A DNA stretch of 64,000 nucleotides from Myotis daubentonii (lineage: Eukaryota > Chordata > Mammalia > Chiroptera > Vespertilionidae). The DNA is taken from contig NC_081847.1 in NCBI RefSeq assembly GCF_963259705.1, positions 73,553,754 to 73,617,753 on the forward strand, in the 5' to 3' direction. Shown one piece after another: positions 11,648 to 20,940 of the stretch. A model generated the notes under the pieces. The model was not told the origin of the DNA. It searched no databases and worked only from the letters and a program-made list of their open reading frames with translations. Both the position numbers and the translations under genes were made by a program. The first letter of the stretch is position 1. The number at the start of each line of letters is the position of its first letter.

Positions 11648-12349
11648 CCCAGCTACAAGCACTGCATGGTATCTTGGCAAAGCCAGCAAGAAAAGGCCAG
11701 ACACCTGAGGCACAGGCAAGAGGCCAGGTGGCAGGGGACCCAGCTGGCAGCCCAACCTTCCCCAGAGTCCACAGAGCGGGGCTGCAGGGATCAGAACCCA
11801 TCAATGAGGTGCACCCATGAATGGGCAGAAGTGGGCCAGCTTCAGTAGGGGGCTCCATTTACAAGATCTGAACGCCATACAAGTGTCTACTAGTCTTTTT
11901 ACCCAGACTCATTCAGTCTGGGTCTCCAAAATCAAATGGCCAGGGCCCCTTCTCTGTCTTTTACCTTTGCTCCAAGCCTCTCAAATCCCAGCTACTTAAT
12001 GAGATCTGGCTGACCCATCCTCAGGGGCTAGGGTTATCAGGTTCTCAGCATTCCTCCCTCCATCCCTCAAAGACCTGAGACACCATGGACTAGGCTCTTG
12101 CCTTTACACACCACTTCCTTCTGCTCAGGACCCAACTTACAAACAAGAAGTCAGGCATCAGATGTGCAAATCTCCATATACTTATTCTACGCACTGTTCT
12201 ACACGGTAGGAGGGTGGGTGAGTTAAGTGGGTTGGAGCAAAAAAAACAAAACAAAAAAAAAAACCCACACCAAAAACAACAACAGAAAAACATTTTTTCC
12301 CCTTTTCCAGGTAGTGACCTAAAAAAAATTTTTAATCCTCACCAGAGGA

Positions 12350-12531
12350 TATGTTTTGTTTTTTTTTAAAATTGAGTTTAGAGAGAGAAAAATGGGAGAG
12401 AGAAACATTAGTGTGAGAGAGAAACATCAATTTGTTGCCTCCCATATGCGCCCGACTGGGTATATGCCCTGACCAGGAATTGAACCCACCACCTTTTGGT
12501 GCACAGAATGACACTCCAACCCGGCCAGAGG
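12350..12531 (-). mobile_element. Ves-family SINE, diverged
   Basis: Read on the minus strand: tRNA-like head (gccgggttggagtgtcattc), 'gaattcctggtcagggc', CT-rich body and an A-rich tail at 12352-12370. Lacks the 'cagtaggggg' motif of younger copies. Confidence 0.75.
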
Positions 12532-12653
12532 TTGGGCAGTGACCTAAATGAAATGTTAACTCGGTCTGGTCCCCATCCTCCGCTCTTCCTGCACCCTCAC
12601 CCTCTCCTACAGCCACATTCCACCTCTACAACATTCACAGTCAGGGTCTAGGC

Positions 12654-12874
12654 CAGGGGTGGGCAAACTTTTTGACTCGAGGGCCACAATGGGTTCTTAA
12701 ACTGGACCGGAGGGCCGGAACAAAAGCATGGATGGAGTGTTTGTGTGAACTAATATAAATTCAAAGTAAACATCATTACATAAAAGGGTACAGTCTTTTT
12801 TTTTTTTTTTTTTTAGTTTTATTCATTTCAAACGGGCCGGATCCGGCCCGCGGGCCGTAGTTTGCCCACGGCTG
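12654..12874. mobile_element. Non-autonomous hAT with perfect 8-bp TSD
   Basis: Inverted ends CAGGGGTGGGCAAACT and AGTTTGCCCACGGCTG bound 221 bp, with identical GTCTAGGC at 12646-12653 and 12875-12882. A T homopolymer (about 12796-12814) and a 'ccggatccggcccgcgggcc' subterminal block lie inside. No coding frame. Its intact ends and perfect duplication mark a fairly recent insertion. Confidence 0.9.
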
Positions 12875-12904
12875 GTCTAGGCGGACAGTCATAATTTATT
12901 GTTA

Positions 12905-13060
12905 TTAATAACAGTTCACATTTATTAAACGTTCATGTGTCAGACACTGTGCTAAATGTTTCACATAAATTTTCTCATTTAATCTTCATAGCAACCATAC
13001 AGTATATATATTGGATATATTAATACTCCCATTTTAAAGATGATGAAAACTAAGGCTCAG
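12905..13060 (-). repeat. MIR
   Basis: Minus-oriented MIR: 'acatttattaaacgttcatg', 'cagacactgtgctaaatg', then 'aactaaggctcagagaaga'. Confidence 0.75.
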
Positions 13061-14657
13061 AGAAGATAAGTAAGGGGGGGGGGTGCCACACAACTAAACT
13101 GTGGGCTTCAACGCCTTCAATTAGTGCTGCCGTTATTGCCTGCTGGTCACATGAATGGTTAAAATGCAGCCTGTTCCCCAGGAGATCTCTATCTGGGAAC
13201 CTCCAGCCAGTGCCACAAATTCACAGGGAGCACCACAGAAGCAAGGAAGGGGCTGTGCCTAGAGTCTGACACCCAGGTGATGCTCCCAGAACTATCTCAA
13301 CCCTCAGCAATGTCGGTCCTTTCTCCACTTTGAAATCCTGTCTCTCAAATCACTAACATTTCACCCAGTGGCTGATAGGACCCAGGGGGGCATGTGGGAA
13401 GGCGGCTGCCGTTTCTAAGTTCAGCAGCTGTATCAGATCTGGAGTTTGTAGTTGAGGATGGCTGCCTCACCACAAGATTTCCTTCCTCCCCATCCCCTCA
13501 GCCCTCTCCGAGCATACACGCCATGCCCAAGGAGGTCTGCAGGACCTTCCCCTGGGGGTGTCACTTCCTGACCACCCTCCTCCACATGGACCTAGTTCTG
13601 AGCCTGGCTCCCTCTAACACTAGTCTGGGGGGGGGGGGGCGCGCAGGGGGAAACTTGCAGGAAGCAACCCACAGCACAGGGCTGCAGACACATCATCTCT
13701 CACACCTGGAGGCGGGGAGTGGAGAACAGAGCTGGGTGCCCATCGGGCCACAGCACAGGCATGCACTAAGTGGAATAATGCTCTGACAGATCTGCGATTT
13801 TTCAAAATCTCCCCACTCCCTCCTCCCACTGAGACCGGTGCAAAAGCAGCCCTGCACAGGCCTGGGAGGGCAAAGAGGCAGGAAATCAAGAGGAGTTGTC
13901 CCTGGCTCCCTGCAGCCCCAGGAGAGGACACAAAGACCCCAAACTGGCCGCCCATTCTTGCAAAACGTCCCTGACTCCGAGGCTGGCCATGCTGGAGCCA
14001 AGCTTTCAGAAGGCGCTTCCAGGGGCCAAGGGGAGCCTGAGGGCTCTTCACCACCCACACAGACCTCCACAATCCAGCTTCAGAACAAAAGCAGCCGCAG
14101 GAAGAAGCAGCCACTGCCTTCTCGCAGGCTGTGCCCAACCAAACGGGATCACCAAGAGGGAGATGAGCAGACTAGGTTCTGCTCCAAAACAGCCTGACCC
14201 TCACACCTACCCAAGTTCTCCTTGGAGAACCCCAAGGTTCCTTTGCAAGGAAGAGTCCAGCCCGGGGCCCGAGAGTCTCACCACGACTACTCTTTGGGGA
14301 GAAAGGGTTTTGGGAGGCGACAGGCCCCAGGTTCAGGGGCTGGGTGGAGGCTCTGCCTCGGCTCCCCGCACCCCCGAGCCCACCAGCATCCCCGGGGTGG
14401 GGGGGACCCGATGCCTGCTCCGCCGCCCTCCTGCCCACCAGGGCTCTGAGGCCTCTGGGCCAAGCGCCAGAACACGCCCCCTGGCTGGGGGAAGGGGTGT
14501 CTGCCAGGCGACCGAGGACCCGGATGCCCCCACCGGGGTGACCACCCGGGCTGAGGCGGGGGCGGGGCCCGGAGGCCCGGAAAGTTTGCCGGAGTGGCGC
14601 CCGGGCCCGGGCCCCTGGGTCCCCGCGGGCGGCAGGCCCCGGCGGGGGCGCACTTAC

Positions 14658-14874
14658 TGGCCCCCTCGATCTTGTCGGCGCCGCGGCTCCACGTGATCTG
14701 CCGAGTCTCCAGCTTGACCTGGAAGGTCTTACGCTCGGGCCGCTGCGACTTCTTGGAGTAGAACAAAGTCATGACGGTGCCCACCTCGAGGCTGCGGCAG
14801 AGGTGCAGCACCTCGGCGTCGGAGGGCGCGCCGGGCCCGCAGCCGTTGGCGCAGGGGGACGCGGCGCCCGCCAT
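14658..14874 (-). CDS. PLCG1: Phospholipase C gamma 1, coding exon 1
   Basis: The minus-strand frame starts at 14874 with [20 protein letters not shown] and runs 72 codons plus one base to EGA, ending at a clean donor (A|GTAAGTG; GT at 14657-14656). The start context GCCATGG is a perfect Kozak site. The peptide is the known N-terminus of PLCG1, including the opening of its PH domain (about residue 27 onward). PLC-gamma-1 hydrolyses PIP2 to IP3 and diacylglycerol downstream of receptor and antigen-receptor tyrosine kinases. The PH-domain remainder, catalytic X/Y boxes, SH2 and SH3 domains are encoded beyond the left edge. The phase (one extra base) fits continuation into Ile-Asp-Ile. Confidence 0.97.
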
Positions 14875-15540
14875 GGCTTCGGCGCTGGGGCAGCGGAGGC
14901 GACGGCGCGGGCTCGGCCGGCGAGACGAGGCGGCGGCGGCGGGGGCTGAGGCTGGGGCGGCCGGCGAGCGGGCCCGGCGACGGCTCCTGCGGGCGGAGAC
15001 AGGGCGGGGCCTGAGGGGAGGGCGGGCGGCTCTGCAGGCCCCGCCCCGGCCCGCGCGCCGGGAACAAAGACGCCCGCGAGCCCGTGGGGAGGACCCCCGC
15101 CCGCCGCCCGCCGCGCCTGCGCCCCGCGACCCCCGACAGGCCCGGGCGGGGACAGGGGCGCCGCGGTGGCGGGGCGCGCGCGCCGCTCGCGGTCCAGCCC
15201 GCGCGGTCCCCGTCCCGCAGCCGCCTCACGCGGCCACGGCCGATCTCGTCACGCGCGGCAGCCGCGCGCCGGCCCGGCAGTCGGCCGCAGCCGCCCTGTC
15301 CCTGTCCCGCACAGGCCCGGCCGCAGCCGTGTCCTCACCCCCGCTCCTCGAGCGCCGCCCGCGAAGCCACCGGAGAGAGAGGTGAGGGCGCTGAGCGGCC
15401 CCCGCGCCCGCCAGTCAAACCTCGTCGCTGGGCGGGCTGCCCGGCGCGGAGAGCCAGGCGGGCCGCCTCTCCCGGCGGCTGCGGGTCCTCGGCGCCCCCT
15501 CTCCCGGGAGGAGGGGGCGGGGCCGCCTGCGGATTGGCCG
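14875..15540 (-). promoter_or_regulatory. PLCG1: PLCG1 5'UTR and TATA-less promoter
   Basis: Upstream of the start codon on the minus strand lie several GC boxes (ggggcggggc-type at about 15001-15030 and 15511-15524) and a CCAAT box (attgg on plus, 15533-15537). No TATA box is seen. This is the usual layout of a broad CpG-island promoter bound by SP1/NF-Y. The transcription start cannot be placed from sequence alone. Confidence 0.6.
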
Positions 15541-16084
15541 CCGGGCTCTGATGGACAGCAGTGCTGTCCCGCCCCGCCTTTCTGGCCGCGCAGGGCTGGC
15601 CCACAGGCCGCAGACCCACGCTTGTCCCGCCCCTGCGGCCCGTGGGTCCATCCTGAGAGGGTCCGGCCGTGGGGAGAAGCATCCCAGGCCGAGCAGCCCC
15701 TGCGCGGCCTTTGCACCGCGGCCCCGGTGGTCTGCGGCGCTGGCCTGGGCATCAGCCGCTGCCCGCCACCCCGCGCTCTCCGCGTCCGCGTCCAGCGGAC
15801 TGCACACGGTACAGGTCCTCCTTTAAGGCGCCCCTCCTGCAAATGCTCCCCTGCGCCGTGGCTTTCCTGGACTGACTCCCTTGTTGTCCTCCTCTCTCTC
15901 AGCCCGCCCCCGCCCTGACCCTGGCCCCCGCAGCGCCCCACCTGTGTCTCCCCTGCATCCCATTGCCTGCTCCACGTCCCCACTTAACAGGCACCTCGCT
16001 CCCTCCTCAAACTGCTCCTCTTACAGCCTCCACTTTCTCAGAACATGGCACGAAACTCTAAGGTGCTGAGGCCAACACCCTTGG

Positions 16085-16350
16085 GGGTGCCTCTACCCCA
16101 CAGCAGTTCATTCTGCTCTCAGATATCTCCACTCCATCCACAAGCCCAAGGCCCATCCTTTCTCACCCAAACTTGACCCTCTTTGGTCTTCTAAAGGAAA
16201 TTAAATGATTTACTAGTTCCAGCCTCAAACCCTCCGTGACTTCTCATTGCTCCTAAAATCCACACTCCCTACCTGGCCCAGCAAGTTCTGTGTGGCCCGG
16301 TCCCTTGCTCTCCCACTTCCTCTCTCACCACCTCCCCTTCACTCTCCATC
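16085..16350 (+). repeat. L2 (LINE-2) fragment
   Basis: 'cctccgtgacttctcattgc', 'tccacactccctacctggcc' and the following Pro/Leu-rich CT text match the L2 ORF2 3' region. Old copy. Confidence 0.6.
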
Positions 16351-16374
16351 TCCAGCCACAAGGCCTTTTTGTGT

Positions 16375-16541
16375 TACAGGTGGACCTCATCTTAGTGCAC
16401 TTGACTTCATTGTGCTTCACAGGTGTTGTGATTTTTTTACAAACTGAAGGCAAGACCCTCCATGACTTGCTTTATCATGATACCTGCTTTATTAAGGTGG
16501 TCTGGACCGGAACCTGCAATATCTCTGAGATATACCTGTAG
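16375..16541. mobile_element. MARNA/Tigger7-like DNA transposon fossil
   Basis: Starts 'acaggtggacctcatctta' and ends 'caatatctctgagatatacc', with 'ttacaaactgaaggcaagac' between. These are the known ends and interior of an internally deleted Tigger-type element common to placental mammals. Confidence 0.65.
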
Positions 16542-17039
16542 CTGAATAAGTCATACTTTGTCTTCCTGAAGCCATTCTCTAGATTCGCCCCTGCAATCTA
16601 GCTGCCCCTGACACAGAGAACTGCCCAAACGAAAGACATCTGAGATCACAGTGGAGCCGGACAACCAGATATTGAGCCAGAGCAGAATTATTTACCACAT
16701 TTCAGAGGTGAGGCCCAGCAGAGCATGCAGCAGATACCAGATCCTGGTCTTCTGGGATGTGTGTGTGTGTAGCAGTGACCGCTCAGGCAGCCCACCCAGC
16801 TGAGTGGTGATGGTGGCGCGCTGCTCTGACTGTGTCTTGTTGTAGTAGTAACGTGTGTGTATGTGTTTTGATTCCCTCGAATGCAGCCCCTAAGGAAGCT
16901 GAGTATTCAGCCTGATGTCCAGTGCCTGGTGCTAGGAGGCTTCAGCCACCTGAGGAGGAGGCAAGCTGCTGAGATGGACTGCCACCTAGCGACAAGCCTT
17001 TAAAGTGGGAGGGAGGGAACTGAAGTTGACCTAATACCG

Positions 17040-17230
17040 GACCCCAGTGCAGCAGTGCTTGCACACGTGTCTCACCTGGTCCTCATAATTACCTTCTAAT
17101 CAGGGATTATTGTCCCCAGTTTAATGATGAGGAAACAGACTCGGAGTTCTGTAACTTGCCCCAAGGCCACACAACTAACAAGAGGTCATTTGAACCCAAG
17201 TCTGTCTGACTCCATGCATTTGCTGCCTCA
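17040..17230 (-). repeat. MIR
   Basis: Minus-oriented: 'gatgaggaaacagactcgga', 'ccaaggccacacaactaac', 'gaacccaagtctgtctgact'. Confidence 0.75.
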
Positions 17231-18509
17231 AAGAGAGCCACTGGCTTAAGTAGGTCAATAGTCAGTGGGCATGGAGGCTAGCTGGCTAATCAGTGTAGGT
17301 GAGGGGAGGCCTTGGGTATGGCTGGCCCAGGGCACATGGAACTCAGAAACTTAAGTTCTCATAAAGTGTGGCTTGAGCTAGCTTGGGCTTAATATGGTGC
17401 TGCCCCTGTCTGCAGCCCCTGAGCTTCCCTGTGTGGCCGTTGGTGGCATGAGTTGGGAAAACAAGAGAAACCCAGCACCAGCCCTCCAGGAATTCATAGG
17501 CATTAAACAGACAAACACTTGTTATGTAAGGTAAATTGGGATGAGAGCTACAGAGGAAAAGAACAGAGGGCTATGAGATAAACGTTAGAGAGCCCTACTT
17601 CAGATCTAGTAGGTAAGGAGGACCCCTCTAGGACCGAAGAAAGGCCCAAAGGATGTGAGTAGATGGCCAGGTGAATTTTTAGGGGTAAGAAAGTACTTTC
17701 TAGAGGTAACAGCATGTACAAAGGCCCTGAGGTTAGAAAGAGCTTAGTGGATTGAGGAATAGAAAGGAGGCTAGAGTTTACTAAGTATGGGGGAGCACTT
17801 GGAGAGCATTTGAAGTAAGGAAGACAGGTGCGGGCTGAATGGGGACCCTCCCTGCCTATCTGACTTTGTCCATTTTTCTAGGAGGACCCCCTCCTAAGTG
17901 CTGCAGCTCTCCTTGAGCTTCTTATGCCAACTTGGGCAGCCTGTGGGCTGTAATGTACTTTTAAAGTCGGCTTTTCTATTTTCTGAAGCTTCCATAATGC
18001 AGCTCATGCTTCCTTGCTTTTGCTTGTGCTTTGGTCTCTGGGGCCGGGCCCCCAGGGGCTTCAGAAATGCCTGCCAACAGAAGCTCATATTTTCAGTCGG
18101 CTGCCAGGCCCTCCTTCAGGAAACAGGGCCCCACTTCCTCCTGGGATTTCTGAGCCAGCATCCCAGGCCTCAGGTGCCTCCCTCCACCAAAGGAGTTTCA
18201 GGAAAATCAGGGCGCACAAAGGGTGTGGCTGATATGGACTTTCCCCAGCTCAGCATATACTAGTATATGGGTACGTGGGTGTCATTGGCAATGTGTGCAG
18301 CTGCACTGGCTGGGAGGGAGCAGCCTAGCACCCACTCAAGGCACATGCCCGTGACATCACCCAGGCTAGTCCTGCTTGGGCATGTTTCTGCCGACACTCA
18401 TGCTTCAATATGCCTGGCCCCCACCAATACCTGTGCCTGAGGTCTGGGGAGGTGTCTCAGCCCACATGACCCTCTGGCGTGTGGGCCTGACCTCCCAGAT
18501 ATTCATTAC

Positions 18510-18710
18510 AAAACATTTAGAACAGTACTTAGCATATAGTAAGCCTAATAGAACAGCTGCACTCACATTGTCTCATTTACTCCTCATTGAGGTAAGTACT
18601 CTCATTATCCCCATCCTACAGATGAAAAACCAACGCATGGAGAGACATGTCCAAAAACACAGCTAGGAGGTGGCAGAGATGGGATTCAAACCCAGGCAGC
18701 CTGGCTCGAG
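18510..18710 (-). repeat. MIR
   Basis: Minus-oriented: 'acagtacttagcatatag', 'catcctacagatgaaaaac', 'gatgggattcaaacccaggc'. Confidence 0.75.
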
Positions 18711-18921
18711 TCAATTCTGTCACCTCTCATGTAGGTATGAACATTCTATTATATATCCTCACCCCTTTGCATAATACCCATACCCGCTGTTTTCTATTTT
18801 TAGTTATTTGGTGAAGTGCTGTCACAGGTTGGGTTTCTTTGGGAAGCAGATTCTACAGAGGTTAGTATGCAGAATGTTTATTAGGGAGTGCCCTTGGCTG
18901 GGATCAGCACTCTGGAAAGGA

Positions 18922-18962
18922 GCTCCGGTGGCGCAATTGGTTAGCGCGCGGTACTGATACCA
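18922..18962 (+). mobile_element. Retroposed 5' half of a tRNA-Ile(UAU)-like tRNA
   Basis: GCTCCGGTGGCGCAATTGG then TTAGCGCGCGGTACTGATA matches the acceptor 5' strand, D arm and 5' anticodon arm of vertebrate tRNA-Ile(TAT), then stops in the anticodon loop. The rest of the tRNA is absent, so this is not a tRNA gene. A near-perfect direct repeat flanks it: CACTCTGGAAAGGA (18908-18921) and CACTGTGGAAGGAA (18963-18976), which differ by one substitution and one base of length. That suggests insertion of a tRNA half by the L1 machinery, without a poly-A tail. Confidence 0.7.
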
Positions 18963-20649
18963 CACTGTGGAAGGAAGAGGCACAGGGAGAGTCCCCAGGG
19001 AGCCCTGGCCAAATGGCTCTCTGCTGCTGAGGTGACCTTAGATAGCTGACAGCACTCTCAGCAGTTGGGGCAATAAGTGCTTCCTTGTTGGGGAATCTGG
19101 GTGGCACACATCACTGTGCCCACCACAAATGCATTCTTTTCCAGTCCTTTAAAAAAAGTGTAGGGTACTTAAAGGGCAAAAATACTGTAGTACAGAAATG
19201 GGATTTGCAGTTATAAAAGGAGAACTATAGTATCGTTAATATGGGTTAACATAGCTGCTGTGACTGAGAATCAGATGTAGCTGAGCTTCCTCGTAGCCAA
19301 AGCAAAAATTCTTTCTATTCTGATAACTAATTAACTTAGGGGAGAAAAATTCTCCTAGGGATAAACTATAAAAGAAGTTTCTTATATGGACACTTATTTG
19401 TTTGAAATAGTGGAGAATGTTCTCAACAAATTTACAGCAAATGCTGCCAGTTTATTTGTTTCTGGTAATAACCATGAATAAATATAGAAGGTATAATATA
19501 ACGGTATAGCTTAGTGGAGTCCCTTCTACCATTGATTTATAGATTGGCAGTGTCTAATTTGATCCATACATAAAACTTTATTCCTTTTCTTTAAAGTAAT
19601 CTTTAAATTTTACTCAGTAGTTTGTTAGATGTCTAACCAGCCCTTCTCAAGGGTTTTTGAGCCAGCCTGCACCTTGGTGTACAGCCAGTACTTAGTAAGT
19701 ACTCACCTCAGTGCACCTTGAGCTCCACCCCACCTTTGGTCTAGGCTCCTTGACCTCTGGCCCCAATATCTATCTATGCCTCCTACGTAGTCGTTGGACC
19801 TGACACTTCAGTGATGTCCTGCTTTCCTTCTCACCTGGAATGTACTCTCAGCCCTTTAAGAACCTCATGTTTTCTATCATTCAAGGCAAAACAAGGCCTG
19901 GCCCAGCCACATCCAGGGACTCTGCTTTCTCTGCAGACCCTTCGTTGCCTCTGCTGATGGGTCTCTATACTGGGACCCAGAGAGGCAGGAGAGCTGGGCT
20001 CCAGATGTACCTTCTTCAGGGAGGTGGCAGGGATATGTAATTGCTTCACTAAAGGAAGAGAAGGGGAGAGTCCTTGCTAGCCACTGGCCCAGGCTAGGGC
20101 AGACCTATTTTTCTGCTTTTCTCCTAACAAATACTCCTGGTGCCTCCTCGATAGCAGTAACACAGCAGAGATGGATCAGACCAAGTTTCCACTCCAGTAC
20201 AGGACAGTTCATTGTGATAAAGGCCCCTGGAACCTTGATAAGGGACACAGACCTTACCTGACTTAGCCCTTTTATGGCTGAGGGGTTGGAGAAAAGTGAC
20301 AGAGTATATGCCTGAATATGTGGCAGGTCCAAATATAAGGTGATCACTCTTTTTTCCAAAAATGTCACTTCAGGTGTTCTGTGGCTTTTTTGCAACTAAA
20401 ATATAAACATTTTTAGAGATGCAGGATTCAAATGACCACATACAAGTTTTAGTTACACATATCTTAAATCACATATTATTTGAAACAATATATTAACTTG
20501 TGAATGTTACTTTCTTGCTCTTACTTTTGCAGTAATAATGTTCGAACTCTTTATATGAATCTTTCATTTCTTTGTAGAAATCACTAGAGCCACTTTTGAG
20601 TCATCTAATTTCTGAAAGCACATCACTTTGCTGCCTTCTAAGTTGAGAG

Positions 20650-20940
20650 CACTTTTGAAAAATCAACTTTACTGAGAAATAATTTACCTATAATAAAATG
20701 CATCCATTTTAAGTGTAAAGTTTGGTGAGCTTTGGCAAATGTATACCACCCAATCAAGATGTAGAACATTCCCCTGCCCCCGATTTGGCCATCACTAATC
20801 TACTTTCTGTTACTACAGATTAGTTTTGCCCATTCTAGAATTTCATATACATGAAATCCTTAGTTATATGCACCATGTGTCTAAGTCCAGCATAAAGTTT
20901 TTGAGATTTGTCCACATTGATGTAGAGAGAATACTTTTTG
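20650..20940 (+). repeat. Old L1M fragment
   Basis: 'ataatttacctataataaaa', 'ttaagtgtaaagtttggtga', 'caatcaagatgtagaacatt' are typical of ancient L1M 3'UTR text. Non-coding. Confidence 0.6.

Larger units (their letters stand above)
1..14657 (-). other. PLCG1: PLCG1 intron 1 (partial)
   Basis: Everything left of the donor site of PLCG1 exon 1 lies inside its first intron; the next exon is outside the window. I looked for the rest of the PH domain of phospholipase C gamma 1 and saw no matching open stretch. Tracts outside the repeats listed separately (for example 1-1085, 4000-7220 and 13060-14300) look like unique intronic sequence with faint L2/MIR remnants; short open frames there lack family signatures. 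A weak L2 piece lies about 2250-2332, interrupted by the SINE at 2348. Confidence 0.8.
14300..15830. promoter_or_regulatory. PLCG1: CpG island over PLCG1 exon 1 and promoter
   Basis: Very GC-rich tract dense in CG dinucleotides, in contrast to the AT-richer flanks, centred on the PLCG1 start codon. The long open frames in it on both strands come from the lack of AT-rich stop codons; only the PLCG1 frame matches a known protein. Edges estimated by eye. Confidence 0.85.

Noticed and set aside
13896..14696. 266-codon plus-strand open frame overlapping PLCG1 exon 1
   Set aside because: It is antisense to the CpG island, low-complexity in Pro/Gly/Arg, matches no family, and its length is explained by GC richness.
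15166..15983. Long open frames on both strands in the PLCG1 promoter (250 and 244 codons)
   Set aside because: Stop-poor GC-rich DNA; compositionally biased peptides, no splice or start context support.
18922..18990. Functional tRNA-Ile gene
   Set aside because: The 3' half, including the T arm and acceptor 3' strand, is missing; the sequence after the anticodon loop does not pair with the 5' strand.
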